From Paenibacillus endoradicis (GTDB lineage: Bacteria > Bacillota > Bacilli > Paenibacillales > Paenibacillaceae): a stretch of DNA of 64,000 nt. Under the pieces are notes generated by a model that worked only from the letters and a program-made list of their open reading frames with translations, did no database searches and was not told the DNA's origin. Of this stretch, positions 37,194 through 47,073 are shown piece after piece (positions within the stretch are counted from its first letter, which is position 1; every line of letters begins with the position of its first letter). The position numbers were made by a program, and so were the translations under genes. The DNA is taken from assembly GCF_024721975.1 (NCBI RefSeq), contig NZ_JANQBB010000005.1, positions 310,001 through 374,000 of the forward strand, in the 5' to 3' direction.

Positions 37194-39275
37194 ATGGCTA
37201 AAGACTTATTATTAGAGCTTGGTTTGGAAGAAGTTCCAGCTCGTTTTGTACGAGGGGCAATGGAACAATTACAACAAAAATTCGAAAAATGGTTAATTGA
37301 CCATCGGATTTCTTTTACTGCAGTTAATAGTTATGCGACACCTCGTCGATTATCTTTAATTGTTACGGACGTAGCTGACAAGCAAAGCGACATAGAAGAA
37401 GAAGCAAAAGGACCAGCTCGTAAAATCGCAAAAGATGATGCTGGAAATTGGAGTAAAGCAGCGCTTGGTTTCGCTCGAAGTCAAGGTGTTGAGCCTGAAG
37501 CATTGTATTTCCAAGAGCTTGCTGGTGTGGAATATGTATATGCGAAGAAAAGTAGCATTGGCGTGGAAACATCTAGTTTACTATCTCAAGGCTTCGTAGA
37601 TGTGATTACGTCTATGTCTTTTCCCAAAAATATGCGTTGGGGTAATCATGAGATGCGTTTCGTTCGTCCGATTCGTTGGATGATAGCGTTGTTCGGTAAT
37701 GATATTGTTGATTTTGAACTTGCTGGTGTAGCAACTGGCCGTGTTTCTCGTGGACATCGTTTCCTAGGAGAAGAAACGACGATCGATAATGCTAGTGATT
37801 ATATCGCTAAGCTTCGTCAACAATCCGTTATTGTAGATGTAGAGGAGCGTCAACAATTAATCGTTAAGCAAATTGATACTCTTGCATCAGAAAAAAATTG
37901 GAAAATCGCAATTAAGGAAGATCTTCTCGAAGAAGTGTTATTCCTTGTAGAATATCCAAGTACATTGTTTGGAACGTATGAAGAATCGTTCTTGCACATT
38001 CCGCAAGAAGTTCTAATTACTTCAATGCGTGAACATCAACGATACTTCCCAGTGCTAGATCAATCAGGCAAGTTACTTCCTTTCTTTGTAACTGTACGTA
38101 ATGGTGATACTCATTCCATTGATGTAGTTGCTAAAGGTAATGAAAAAGTGCTTCGCGCACGTCTATCTGATGCGAAATTCTTCTATGAAGAAGACCATAA
38201 ATTAAGTATCGAAGCTGCATTAGCGAAGCTTGAAAATATTGTATACCATGAAGAACTAGGTTCAGTTGGCGATAAAGTTCGTCGTACAGTAACAACAGCT
38301 AATCTTATTGCTCAGCAATTACAAGTTGAGAAGTCTACGCAAACGAAAGTGGAACGTGCGGCAGCTATTTGTAAATTCGACCTAGTGTCACAAATGGTTT
38401 ACGAGTTCCCTGAACTACAAGGCATTATGGGCGAAGATTATGCGAATCGCCTTGGTGAAGACGCTGAAGTAGCTAAAGCAATTAATGAGCATTATCAACC
38501 ACGTTTCTCAGGTGATGCAGTTCCTTCCCAAACGGTAGGAGCAATTGTCAGTCTAGCGGATAAAATTGATACTATTGTCGGATGCTTCTCAATTGGAATT
38601 GTACCTACAGGATCTCAAGATCCGTATGCTCTTCGTCGTCAAGCTACCGGTATTGTACAAATATTATTAGCACATGATCTTCAATTATCTTTGAAGCAGC
38701 TATTCGAGCTTAGTCTATCCGTTCATGAAACACGTGGAATGAAACGTGCGATTGAAGAAATTGCAAAAGACTTGCAAGATTTCTTCGGATTACGTGTAAA
38801 AAATTGGTTGTCTGAGCAAGGTGCCAAATATGATGTAATCGATGCAGTTATGGTTGCTGGTTTCAGTGACTTGCTACTTACGAAGAAACGTGCGAAAATT
38901 TTAATGACTCAACTAGAAGAAACGAATAAAGCGAGTTTCAAAACAAATGTAGAAGCATTTAATCGAGTATGTAATTTGGCTTCCAAAGCAGAAACAAAAC
39001 AAGTCGATGAGTCACTGTTCCAAGAAGCTTCTGAACAAGCGCTATTTACTGCTTGGAATAATGCACATCCGCAATTTGTTACAGCAATGTCTGAACGTAA
39101 TGTTGAAGCAGCTTATGATCTACTTACATCTTTACGTGAAGCAATAGTTGCTTACTTCGATTCTGTAATGGTTATGGCAGAAGATGCTGCAGTAAAACGC
39201 AATCGTCTAGCTACTTTAGCTTTAATCGCTGATGATATTCATCAAATTGCCGATCTTTCTAAATTAGTTTGGTAG
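37194..39275 (+). CDS. glyS: Glycine--tRNA ligase beta subunit
   Basis: GlyS is the tRNA-recognition beta subunit partner of GlyQ. The 693 residues begin LLLELGLEEVPARFVRGAMEQL. An HD-like domain is seen around FKFDLVSQMVYEFPELQGIMG-type sequence (CKFDLVSQMVYEFPELQG), and the anticodon-binding C-terminus contains NRLATLALIADDIHQIADLSKLVW. AAGGAGAG precedes ATG. Family R copy 9 starts six bases after its stop. Confidence 0.98.
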   Translation: MAKDLLLELGLEEVPARFVRGAMEQLQQKFEKWLIDHRISFTAVNSYATPRRLSLIVTDVADKQSDIEEEAKGPARKIAKDDAGNWSKAALGFARSQGVEPEALYFQELAGVEYVYAKKSSIGVETSSLLSQGFVDVITSMSFPKNMRWGNHEMRFVRPIRWMIALFGNDIVDFELAGVATGRVSRGHRFLGEETTIDNASDYIAKLRQQSVIVDVEERQQLIVKQIDTLASEKNWKIAIKEDLLEEVLFLVEYPSTLFGTYEESFLHIPQEVLITSMREHQRYFPVLDQSGKLLPFFVTVRNGDTHSIDVVAKGNEKVLRARLSDAKFFYEEDHKLSIEAALAKLENIVYHEELGSVGDKVRRTVTTANLIAQQLQVEKSTQTKVERAAAICKFDLVSQMVYEFPELQGIMGEDYANRLGEDAEVAKAINEHYQPRFSGDAVPSQTVGAIVSLADKIDTIVGCFSIGIVPTGSQDPYALRRQATGIVQILLAHDLQLSLKQLFELSLSVHETRGMKRAIEEIAKDLQDFFGLRVKNWLSEQGAKYDVIDAVMVAGFSDLLLTKKRAKILMTQLEETNKASFKTNVEAFNRVCNLASKAETKQVDESLFQEASEQALFTAWNNAHPQFVTAMSERNVEAAYDLLTSLREAIVAYFDSVMVMAEDAAVKRNRLATLALIADDIHQIADLSKLVW

Positions 39276-39281
39276 AGGAAG

Positions 39282-39491
39282 TTCAAAAAGCAGACTTTGA
39301 TAACGAAGGTACTCTGTGAGAATAATCGGCACCGAATATGAAGCGAACTTGGGAAGTATTTGCATAAGCTTCCGATGTATGTTTCTTGCAGAAACATTGT
39401 TGGTACTCGTGTACCAACAACGTACACTTGCATTTCCTCTTTCCGCAAGTAGCACTCCATCTTCTCGATTCTGAAATCCTACTTTTTGAAC
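39282..39491 (+). repeat. Dispersed repeat family R, copy 9 (orientation A, one module)
   Basis: The full element runs from GTTCAAAAAGCAGACTTTGA to CCTACTTTTTGAAC. It has one 40-bp module (ATGTTTCT-TGC-AGAAACAT) and the hairpin GTGTAC-CAACAAC-GTACAC. The glyS-ppsR gap (337 bp) contains this element and then the ppsR leader. In B. subtilis ccpN lies at this position. Confidence 0.9.
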
Positions 39492-39520
39492 CTTTATTTG
39501 AAGAAGTAGTTAAATAGCAA

Positions 39521-39604
39521 GCAATAAAAAGTTTGGCTTATACTTACGATGCAACTTTTCATTGCAATGAAGTAGTTTAAGAAGTTATGAAAAGTTTTAG
39601 GAGG
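39521..39604 (+). promoter_or_regulatory. Shared structured leader upstream of ppsR
   Basis: ACTTACGATGCAACTTTTCATTGCAATGAAG (in two blocks, 39542-39572) aligns with the dnaK and era leaders. The stem TGCAA/TTGCA (39550-39554, 39562-39566) carries loop CTTTTCA. AACTTTTCAT is complementary over 10 nt to ATGAAAAGTT at 39588-39597, directly before TTAGGAGGG, the ppsR ribosome binding site. A second copy of the target, AATAAAAAGTT, lies upstream at 39523-39533. Confidence 0.55.
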
Positions 39605-39612
39605 GAATATCA

Positions 39613-40428
39613 ATGCCAGATTCACAATCTGATGTCATTGTCTATGTCGTATCTGATGCAGCAGGTGATACGGGCGAGCTTGTAGTTAGGGCGGCAATCG
39701 CACAATTTCATCCTATTCATGCGGATATTCGCCGAGCGCCATTCGTTACGAATGAAGCAGCTATTGATCAAGTAGCATTAAAGGTGAAGCAGTTAGATGC
39801 TATTGTCATGTATACGCTAGTCATTCCGCATTTGCGTGAGCGAATGAAAATGTTAGCTGAACAATTAGACATTCAAGCGATTGATCTGCTTGGTCCCTTT
39901 ATTGAGACGTTAGAAACTCGAACGGGTAAAAAATCTCGTCAAGAACCTGGGCTTAACCACGTTCTTGACGCTGATTATTTCAAAAAAGTCGAAGCGGTAG
40001 AATTTGCAGTGAAGTACGATGATGCGAGAGATACTTCTGGTGTAAGGAAGGCTGATATCGTTCTTGTTGGTGTTTCGCGTACGTCGAAAACTCCTTTATC
40101 TATGTATCTAGCACATCAAAAGTATAAAGTAGCAAATGTTCCGCTTGTACCTGAAATCAAACCTCCTGATGAATTGTTTCAAGTGAATAGATCCAAAATA
40201 ATTGGTCTTACGATCGATTTAAATTATTTGAACGTTATCCGCAAAGAGCGCCTAAAGGCATTAGGTTTGCCTGATACAGCATCTTACGCTACTACTGAAC
40301 GGATACAATATGAACTTAATTATGCATCAGCTATTATGGAACGATTGCAATGTACCATTATTGATGTATCACATCGTGCCGTAGAAGAAACGGCAAGTCT
40401 TATTATGGAAAAGATCAGAAAAGGCTAA
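39613..40428 (+). CDS. ppsR: Pyruvate, phosphate dikinase / PEP synthase regulatory protein (DUF299, YqfL-like)
   Basis: This bifunctional ADP-dependent kinase and Pi-dependent pyrophosphorylase acts on a Thr of pyruvate phosphate dikinase or PEP synthase. The 271 residues show VYVVSDAAGDTGELVVRAA at the start and the nucleotide-binding GVSRTSKTPLSMYLA around 153-167. In B. subtilis yqfL is paired with ccpN; ccpN is not seen here. The target kinase gene is not in the window, so the exact partner (PpdK or PpsA) is unknown. A shared leader element precedes it. Confidence 0.93.
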   Translation: MPDSQSDVIVYVVSDAAGDTGELVVRAAIAQFHPIHADIRRAPFVTNEAAIDQVALKVKQLDAIVMYTLVIPHLRERMKMLAEQLDIQAIDLLGPFIETLETRTGKKSRQEPGLNHVLDADYFKKVEAVEFAVKYDDARDTSGVRKADIVLVGVSRTSKTPLSMYLAHQKYKVANVPLVPEIKPPDELFQVNRSKIIGLTIDLNYLNVIRKERLKALGLPDTASYATTERIQYELNYASAIMERLQCTIIDVSHRAVEETASLIMEKIRKG

Positions 40429-40517
40429 TTAATAATAAAAGGATTTTTTGCTGACGTAGCGTATATAATATTAAATACATTGTATTTGAGTCTGATAGAT
40501 CTAAGAAGGTGAATGAG

Positions 40518-40952
40518 ATGAAAATCATCGTTGATGGTGATGCATGTCCTGTCAAAAATGAAATTATTGAAACTGCTCGTAAATTTCAGACTTCAGTGTG
40601 TATGGTCGCATCATTTGATCATCGCTTACCTGATGTGGAAGATGTCGAAATGATTCAAGTAGATCGAAGTGATCAATCAGCTGATATGTACATTGCCAAC
40701 TATGTAAAGCGAGGAGATCTTGTAATAACACAAGATTTTGGGCTGGCATGTATTGTCATGGCAAAACATGCGATTACGATCTCATTTCGTGGAGAACAAT
40801 ATACTGACGACAATATCGACTACTTATTAGAGCGCAGAGCAGAATCAGCTAAAAGACGCAGACAAGGCTTGCGTAGCAAGGGTCCGAAGCCATTTTCAGA
40901 TGAAGATCGAAAAAGATTTCAACAAAAGTTGACAAAACTTTTAGGAAATTAG
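40518..40952 (+). CDS. YaiI/YqxD family protein (DUF188, NYN-like fold)
   Basis: From ATG 40518 the protein has 144 residues; the GTG at 40509 overlaps the AAGAAGG ribosome binding site. MKIIVDGDACPVKNEI and DLVITQDFGLACIVM are the family signatures. The conserved aspartates suggest a PIN/NYN-like nuclease fold, though no activity is established. It lies directly before dnaG, as yqxD does in B. subtilis. Confidence 0.93.
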   Translation: MKIIVDGDACPVKNEIIETARKFQTSVCMVASFDHRLPDVEDVEMIQVDRSDQSADMYIANYVKRGDLVITQDFGLACIVMAKHAITISFRGEQYTDDNIDYLLERRAESAKRRRQGLRSKGPKPFSDEDRKRFQQKLTKLLGN

Positions 40953-41013
40953 CAGGAGAACTGTGAAGTTTAGCGAATATTATTATGGTGTTAATAAGTG
41001 AAGGTGATGAACT

Positions 41014-42855
41014 ATGGCTGGAGACTTAATACCAGATGAAGTCATTGATGCAGTAAGAAGTCATCATGACATTGTAGAAGTGGTCGGGAAATACGTTCAT
41101 TTAACTAAAAACGGTAAATACATGAAGGGGTTATGCCCATTTCATTCTGAAAAGACTCCTTCATTCACTGTTACCCCAGAGTTACAAATTTATCATTGCT
41201 ATGGCTGTGGTAAAGGAGGTAACGTGATTCGATTCGTCGAAGAAATGGAGGGATATACTTTTCCGGAAGCGGTACGGATGCTTGCGGAAGATGCTGGACT
41301 ACCAGTCACGTGGTCTTCTAACACTAGTGCTCACTCTCATGAACAAGATAGTATTCGCAATAAAATTATTGAGGCTCATGAACTAGCAGTTAAGTTCTAT
41401 CATTACTTGTTGAATAATACTCAACAAGGTGCCGAGGCCAAGAAATATTTAATAGCGCGAGGAATGAGTGATAAGCTGATTGATCAATTTATGATCGGCT
41501 TTGCACCAAGTGATTGGGACGTTTTGACGCGTTTTTTGACAGGTCGTGGTTTTGATCATGCATTGTTGGAAAAAGCAGGATTAATTTCTGCCAAAAATGA
41601 CGGTGATAGTTATTTTGATCGTTTTCGTAATCGGATCATGTTTCCGATATGGGACAAGAATGGCAAATCAATCGCATTTGGCGGCAGGATAATCGGAGAA
41701 GGACAACCCAAATATTTGAATTCTCCAGAAACGATGTTGTTCACCAAAAGTAAAATGCTCTATAACCTTAATCTAGCAAGACCCGCCATCAAAAAGTCGA
41801 AGCAAATAGTGCTATTCGAAGGATATATGGATGTCATAAAGGCTTGGTCTGCTGGAGTAATTAATGGAGTTGCTACACTCGGTACAGCATTGACAGATGA
41901 ACATACATTGTTGTTGAAGCGTCATGCAGATGAGGTTATTGTTTGTTACGATGGCGATTCAGCTGGACAAGCGGCTGCCTACAAGTCCATTCCCTCACTA
42001 GAAGCGGCGGGAATTGTAGTAAAAGTGGCTTTACTTCCGAAAGGAATGGATCCAGATGAATATATAGAAGCATATGGAGCAGAAAACTTCCTCTATCAAG
42101 TTATAGAAGAACCTGTCTCAGTTACAAAATTTAAGCTTATATATTCCAGAAAGAACCATATACTTTCTAAAGAAGAAGGCAAACGGCAATATATCGTTGA
42201 TGCAATAAAAATCGTTGCTGAGTTAGATTCATCTACTGAGCGAGAAATTCATCTTAAGGAACTGTCAAAAGAATTTGAACTTTCATTAGATGTTTTGAAG
42301 CAAGATTGTAATGAATATCGAATTCAACAGCAAAATTTAAAGCCTCAAAGGGATAATAACCAATTTTCGTGGAATAATGGTAGGAATGAAAAGCGGAAAA
42401 CAGAGATACTTTCAACTGTATTGCCTGCTTACGTGAATGCAGAGCGTCGTTTATTGCATATCATGATGCGAAATCGTGATGTTGCAATGGCGGTCCATGA
42501 TAAATTAGGTGATTCCTTTAATGTATACAATCATGCTGCCATAGCTGCATATTTATATGTGTACTATGCTTCAGGCTATGATGCAGATGCTTCACGCTTT
42601 ATAGCTACATTGGAAGATGAGCAATTAGAGCGAAAAGCCTCTGAGTTATTGATGATGGACGGCGGATTTCCTTTCGACGATGATATTATGAATGCTTGGA
42701 TACAAGATATACGAAAAATCCCGAGGCAGCAAGAGCTAGAACAGAAAAAAGAGTTGATGGTACGTGCCGAACGTGCTGGTGATTCTAGGTTAGCAGCACA
42801 ATTAGGTATTGAGATTATATCCCTAGAAAGAGATCTAAAGAACTATCTTAGTTAA
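41014..42855 (+). CDS. dnaG: DNA primase DnaG
   Basis: DnaG synthesises RNA primers at the fork. The 613 residues have an N-terminal CHC2 zinc finger (CPFHSEKTPSF then YHCYGCGKGG, about 41-69), a TOPRIM core (LFEGYMDVIKA near 268 and CYDGDSAGQAA near 312), and a C-terminal helicase-binding domain from about 470. ATG follows GAAGGTGATGAACT. It is the first gene of the dnaG-sigA macromolecular-synthesis pair, 25 bp before sigA. Confidence 0.98.
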   Translation: MAGDLIPDEVIDAVRSHHDIVEVVGKYVHLTKNGKYMKGLCPFHSEKTPSFTVTPELQIYHCYGCGKGGNVIRFVEEMEGYTFPEAVRMLAEDAGLPVTWSSNTSAHSHEQDSIRNKIIEAHELAVKFYHYLLNNTQQGAEAKKYLIARGMSDKLIDQFMIGFAPSDWDVLTRFLTGRGFDHALLEKAGLISAKNDGDSYFDRFRNRIMFPIWDKNGKSIAFGGRIIGEGQPKYLNSPETMLFTKSKMLYNLNLARPAIKKSKQIVLFEGYMDVIKAWSAGVINGVATLGTALTDEHTLLLKRHADEVIVCYDGDSAGQAAAYKSIPSLEAAGIVVKVALLPKGMDPDEYIEAYGAENFLYQVIEEPVSVTKFKLIYSRKNHILSKEEGKRQYIVDAIKIVAELDSSTEREIHLKELSKEFELSLDVLKQDCNEYRIQQQNLKPQRDNNQFSWNNGRNEKRKTEILSTVLPAYVNAERRLLHIMMRNRDVAMAVHDKLGDSFNVYNHAAIAAYLYVYYASGYDADASRFIATLEDEQLERKASELLMMDGGFPFDDDIMNAWIQDIRKIPRQQELEQKKELMVRAERAGDSRLAAQLGIEIISLERDLKNYLS

Positions 42856-42880
42856 TCTCTAGGGAGGAGGGAGTCGCAAA

Positions 42881-44011
42881 ATGGCGAATGATCAGCATAC
42901 TGAATTAGATACTGAGCAAAAGTTGGATCATGCGAAGGATCAACTGATTGAAATAGGTAAGAAGAGATCTTCTTTAACTTATAAAGAGATAATGGAGAAG
43001 CTTTCTCCCTTTGATCAGGAACCAGAGCAAATCGATGAATTTTTCGAACAATTAGATGACCTTGGTATTGAGGTGTTGAACGAAAAAGAAGAAGAAAATC
43101 CACTTGCGCCTGCTGGAGAAGATCAGGAGCGTGAAGGGGATGACTTTAATTTTGATGATGATCTAGCGTTGCCGCCAGGTATCAAAATTAATGACCCTGT
43201 ACGTATGTATCTTAAGGAGATTGGTCGAGTTCCATTGCTATCTTCAGAAGATGAGATTGAGTTAGCTATTCGTATTGAGAATGGTGATGAAGAAGCGAAG
43301 AAACGCTTAGCTGAGGCTAACTTACGACTTGTTGTAAGTATAGCAAAACGTTATGTTGGGCGTGGAATGCTATTCCTTGACTTAATTCAAGAAGGTAATA
43401 TGGGTCTTCTTAAGGCAGTTGAGAAATTTGACTACGAGAAGGGCTTTAAGTTTAGTACGTATGCTACATGGTGGATTCGTCAAGCCATTACGCGTGCGAT
43501 AGCTGACCAAGCACGTACGATTCGTATCCCTGTTCATATGGTGGAAACAATCAATAAACTAATTCGTGTTTCTCGTCAATTACTACAAGAACTTGGACGC
43601 GAACCAACTCCAGAAGAAATTGCTGCTGAGATGGAATTAAGCACTGAAAAAGTTCGTGAAATAATGAAGATCGCTCAAGAGCCGGTTTCTCTTGAAACAC
43701 CTATCGGTGAAGAAGATGATTCCCATCTTGGAGACTTTATTGAAGATCAGGAAGCACTTGCACCCGCAGATGCCGCTGCTTACGAATTATTAAAAGAACA
43801 GCTTGAAGATGTTCTAGATACTTTAACTGAACGTGAAGAGAATGTACTTCGCTTACGTTTTGGTCTAGATGACGGTCGTACGCGTACGCTAGAAGAAGTA
43901 GGTAAAGTCTTCGGTGTTACACGTGAACGTATTCGTCAAATCGAAGCGAAAGCACTTAGAAAGCTTCGTCATCCAAGCCGTAGCAAACGTCTTAAAGATT
44001 TCCTTGAATAG
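42881..44011 (+). CDS. rpoD: RNA polymerase primary sigma factor SigA (RpoD)
   Basis: This is the housekeeping sigma factor. The 376 residues match the compact Bacillus type: region 1.1 (about 30-85), region 1.2 [17 protein letters not shown], region 2 ([38 protein letters not shown]), region 3 and region 4.2 ([20 protein letters not shown]) at the end. GGGAGGAGGGAG precedes ATG. A modest terminator follows; dnaG-sigA order is conserved. Confidence 0.99.
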   Translation: MANDQHTELDTEQKLDHAKDQLIEIGKKRSSLTYKEIMEKLSPFDQEPEQIDEFFEQLDDLGIEVLNEKEEENPLAPAGEDQEREGDDFNFDDDLALPPGIKINDPVRMYLKEIGRVPLLSSEDEIELAIRIENGDEEAKKRLAEANLRLVVSIAKRYVGRGMLFLDLIQEGNMGLLKAVEKFDYEKGFKFSTYATWWIRQAITRAIADQARTIRIPVHMVETINKLIRVSRQLLQELGREPTPEEIAAEMELSTEKVREIMKIAQEPVSLETPIGEEDDSHLGDFIEDQEALAPADAAAYELLKEQLEDVLDTLTEREENVLRLRFGLDDGRTRTLEEVGKVFGVTRERIRQIEAKALRKLRHPSRSKRLKDFLE

Positions 44012-44026
44012 ATGATTTATGATGAG

Positions 44027-44059
44027 ATGACCTTTCTGCGCTGCAGTTAGGTCATTTTC
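44027..44059 (+). terminator. Weak terminator after sigA
   Basis: ATGACCT (44027-44033) and AGGTCAT (44049-44055) form a 7-bp stem followed by TTTTC. CTGCG/CGCTGCAG inside the loop may pair further. It lies 15 bases after the stop codon. Confidence 0.65.
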
Positions 44060-44082
44060 TCAATAAACCTAAGGAAAGGATC

Positions 44083-44925
44083 ATGCGAATGAAAGCTGAA
44101 CGCAGAACGATAATTGTTCGAGAAATTGAACATTGGCGAAGATCAAAACTATTGCCTGATCATTATTGCGATTTTTTAATTAATTTGTATGCTGATCCAG
44201 TAGCCGCTCCAAAATCGGAAGTTCCAGATCATATTGTAGGAAAAGCAATTATGGCTGTTTCTAAAGCTACAGGAAAACAATGGTTTCTAACTTTTGGAAT
44301 TTTCACCTTGATTTCGTTTGTTGTGCTTTATTTTAGCGTTTTTCACATTGCATTGCAAATCGCTCTAATCTTGGTTGGAACAGGGCTGTTATTATGGCTC
44401 GGAGAAAGAATCCGAGTGAACAATCCACCTATCGGATTTTTAACGATAACGTTAGGTCATCTATTGTTTTTATGCGGCGGATTATTTATCATTCATGATC
44501 AGGAGTTTACAGAATGGTATTGGAATGGCGGATTAATAGTCATTTGTGCATTGATATGGATTGTATATGGAATTAAACAAAAATTAAGTGCATTGCACTT
44601 TTGCGGATGGCTTACATTTCTCTTGGCATATTCTTTGTTGCTACATCAACTTACAACAGGACAAGAGTGGTATGAGGTTCAATTGTACTGGGTTCCACTA
44701 GCAATTCTGTATGGTTGGGTGAGTTGGTTTATTCATCGCTTCAGTAAGCCTGTAGCGGGCGTAATGTTATTAACAGCAATTTGCACTTGGTTTATGCCAG
44801 AAATATTCCAATTTATGTTCATTGATCAAACGGACTTTATTCATCTTCAACTTATTGCTAAAATGATTATTGGTGGATTAACTTTATTTTTACTTCGAAA
44901 ACAATGGATGGTGTGGGTAATTTAA
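44083..44925 (+). CDS. Polytopic membrane protein of unknown function
   Basis: The 280-residue protein has a soluble helical N-terminus (about 1-65) with RREIEHWRRSKLLPDHYCDFLINLYADP-like sequence. About eight membrane helices follow, to the C-terminus. The N-terminal 'HWRRSKLLP...YADP' pattern resembles the start of DUF2157-type membrane proteins, but this assignment is weak. ATG 44083 and ATG 44089 are both possible because AAGGAAAGGA serves either. It overlaps the trmK start and probably shares its transcript. Confidence 0.82.
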   Translation: MRMKAERRTIIVREIEHWRRSKLLPDHYCDFLINLYADPVAAPKSEVPDHIVGKAIMAVSKATGKQWFLTFGIFTLISFVVLYFSVFHIALQIALILVGTGLLLWLGERIRVNNPPIGFLTITLGHLLFLCGGLFIIHDQEFTEWYWNGGLIVICALIWIVYGIKQKLSALHFCGWLTFLLAYSLLLHQLTTGQEWYEVQLYWVPLAILYGWVSWFIHRFSKPVAGVMLLTAICTWFMPEIFQFMFIDQTDFIHLQLIAKMIIGGLTLFLLRKQWMVWVI

Positions 44926-45698
44926 TGATTCAACTTTCTAAAAGACTTCAAACAGTCGCAGATTACATAACAGCAGGAAATAAAGTAGCAGATATAGGTT
45001 CTGATCATGCTTTATTACCAGTTTATCTTATTCAGTCAACTAAATGCCCTTCTGCTATTGCAGGTGAATTGAATGAAGGACCATGGCAAGCGGCGCGTAA
45101 ACAAATCGCAAATGCAGGTTTATCGGTAAAAATTGATGCTAGACGCGGAAACGGCTTAGCTGTCATTACTCCCAATGAAGTTGATACGATTACCATTTGT
45201 GGCATGGGTGGCGTATTAATGTCGGATATTCTTGAAGAAGGTCTTCAAACGGGCAAATTAGAAGGTGTTAAGGAATTAGTACTTCAACCGAATGTAGGTG
45301 AAGATACAGTTCGTAGATGGTTAGTTCAAAATCATTGGGCTCTTATTGATGAGATTATTATTGAAGAAGATGGAAAAATTTACGAAGTTCTTCATGCCAT
45401 CAGATCAGATGAAGCAGACCAACATAATAAGCAGCTATTTAGCGGTAAGCATATATCTTTTCCTTTTAGCGAATCACAGAATGAAACAATTATGTTCCGA
45501 ATGGGGCCACATCTATTGCCAAAACGTAATAATGTGTTACTCAAAAAATGGCAATCAGAAATACAGAAACTTGAATATATCATGACTTCGCTGCAACAAT
45601 CTACACTCGATTCAGCTAAGGCGAAGCTTGAGGCAACCGAGCAAGAGAAAAATCAAATTTCGGAGGTGCTGAAATGGCTGTTCACGGACAAACAATAA
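44925..45698 (+). CDS. trmK: tRNA (adenine(22)-N1)-methyltransferase TrmK
   Basis: TrmK forms m1A22 in tRNA. The chosen ATG overlaps the previous stop (TAATG), giving 257 residues that begin MIQLSKRLQTVADYI. The SAM motif VADIGSDHALLPVYL is near residues 22-36, and TICGMGGVLMSDIL is the characteristic second motif. A coiled-coil C-terminus follows. The order sigA-x-trmK-yqfO is conserved. The last 25 bp overlap the Nif3-like gene. Confidence 0.95.
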   Translation: MIQLSKRLQTVADYITAGNKVADIGSDHALLPVYLIQSTKCPSAIAGELNEGPWQAARKQIANAGLSVKIDARRGNGLAVITPNEVDTITICGMGGVLMSDILEEGLQTGKLEGVKELVLQPNVGEDTVRRWLVQNHWALIDEIIIEEDGKIYEVLHAIRSDEADQHNKQLFSGKHISFPFSESQNETIMFRMGPHLLPKRNNVLLKKWQSEIQKLEYIMTSLQQSTLDSAKAKLEATEQEKNQISEVLKWLFTDKQ

Positions 45699-46795
45699 TA
45701 CAATATATGGAACAGTTCGCACCGAAATATTATGCAGTTGAACATGATACTATCGGTTTACAATTAGGAACACTAGATAAGAAAATCGATACTGTACTTA
45801 TTACACTTGATGTTACATTAGCGGTTGTTGAAGAAGCGATTTCTATTGAAGCACAATTAATTATCGCTCATCATGCGATCATTTTCAGACCTATTGCCAA
45901 AATTGATACATCTACGCCTGCGGGAAAATTGTATGAGCTACTAATTAAAAATGATATTGCTGTATATATATCACATACCAATCTTGATGTTGCAATAGGT
46001 GGCGTGAATGACTTATTAGCAGATGCTGCAGGGATGATATCAGAAGGGCGTAAAAACCTAGAAACAACTTATGTGGACCCAATGTATAAGCTAGTCGTGT
46101 TCATTCCTGAGAAGTCAGTAGAGAGCGTTCAACAAGCGATATGGCGCGCAGGTGGGGGACATATCGGTAACTACAGTCATTGCAGTTATCAATCAGCGGG
46201 CGTAGGTACTTTTATGGCTGAAGAAAATAGTAACCCCTTTGTAGGGAAAAAACATGAGATACATCATGAACAGGAAGTAAGGTTTGAATGTATTGTTCAG
46301 GGCAGCAATCAACGTAAAGTAATTCAAACAATGATTAAGGCACATCCATATGAAGAAGTAGCGTATGATCTGATTCCCATTCACAATCAAGGAACTAATT
46401 ATGGGTTGGGAAGAAGTGGTGCTCTTGCAGAACCAACAACACTTGGTCAGTTAGCTGAGAAGTTGAAAAAGGTCTATGATGTGCCTTCACTTCGTGTTGT
46501 AGGTGATCTTAACACTCCAATAAAAAAAATTGCTGTGCTTGGTGGTATGGGCGCTAAATATGTGAAATCCGCAAAATTTTCAGGTGCTGATGTACTAATT
46601 ACTGGAGATATAGATTTCCATACTGCTCATGATGCGCTTGCAGACGGAATGACCATTATTGATCCAGGTCATCATATCGAGAAGGTTATGATTCAAGGTG
46701 TCACTATTTGGCTTACGAACAAATGTGGTAAAGAAAAAGTTGATGTGAAAATTATTGCATCTTCAGTTCATACTGAACCTTTTACTTTTGTTTAG
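45674..46795 (+). CDS. Nif3-like dinuclear metal centre protein (YqfO, GTP cyclohydrolase I type 2-like)
   Basis: The 373-residue protein has the split Nif3 domain with metal ligands in IAHHAIIFRPIAK, HTNLDVA and near-C-terminal DPGHHIEK, interrupted by the PII-like insert found in the long Bacillus form (about 130-230, VFIPEKSVESVQQAIWRAG). It forms a hexameric ring. The activity is unsettled, and the GTP cyclohydrolase name comes from related proteins. GGAGGTGCTGAA precedes ATG inside the trmK end, indicating coupling. Confidence 0.93.
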   Translation: MAVHGQTIIQYMEQFAPKYYAVEHDTIGLQLGTLDKKIDTVLITLDVTLAVVEEAISIEAQLIIAHHAIIFRPIAKIDTSTPAGKLYELLIKNDIAVYISHTNLDVAIGGVNDLLADAAGMISEGRKNLETTYVDPMYKLVVFIPEKSVESVQQAIWRAGGGHIGNYSHCSYQSAGVGTFMAEENSNPFVGKKHEIHHEQEVRFECIVQGSNQRKVIQTMIKAHPYEEVAYDLIPIHNQGTNYGLGRSGALAEPTTLGQLAEKLKKVYDVPSLRVVGDLNTPIKKIAVLGGMGAKYVKSAKFSGADVLITGDIDFHTAHDALADGMTIIDPGHHIEKVMIQGVTIWLTNKCGKEKVDVKIIASSVHTEPFTFV

Positions 46796-46833
46796 ATATA
46801 GTTATTGTAAAATAGATATTACTTAAAGTGAAA

Positions 46834-47006
46834 GTTCAAAAAGTGGGCTTTCGAGAACCGAGAAGATGAAGAGCTACTTGAGGAAGGAGGAAACGCAAGT
46901 GTACATGTTTCGTACACGCGTACCGGACTTCCCAAGTTCGCTTCATATTCGATGCCGAATAAGCTACATTAGTATATTCATCGTTATCAAAGTCCGCTTT
47001 TTGAAC
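46834..47006 (-). repeat. Dispersed repeat family R, copy 10 (orientation B, no module)
   Basis: The copy runs from GTTCAAAAAGTGGGCTTTCG to AGTCCGCTTTTTGAAC with GTGTACATGTTTCGTACAC in the centre, TTCGCTTCATATTCGATGCCG and CATCGTTATCAAAGTCCGC. It lacks the 40-bp module, like copies 1 and 7. It ends 31 bp before the -35 of rnpB. Confidence 0.9.
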
Positions 47007-47036
47007 AACCTCTAAAATAATTTCCAACCTTTTCTC

Positions 47037-47065
47037 TTGAGTTATTGCTAAGAAATAGGTATACT
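47037..47065 (+). promoter_or_regulatory. Sigma-A promoter of rnpB
   Basis: TTGAGT at 47037-47042 and TATACT at 47060-47065 are separated by 17 bp. The predicted start, near 47072, is a few bases before the RNase P RNA P1 helix. Confidence 0.75.
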
Positions 47066-47073
47066 GTAATCTG

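Noticed and set aside
40439..40470. Possible R fragment (GCTGACGTAGCGTAT) before the YqxD-like gene
   Set aside because: Only about 15 bases match copy 7 and no terminus is present; too short to call.
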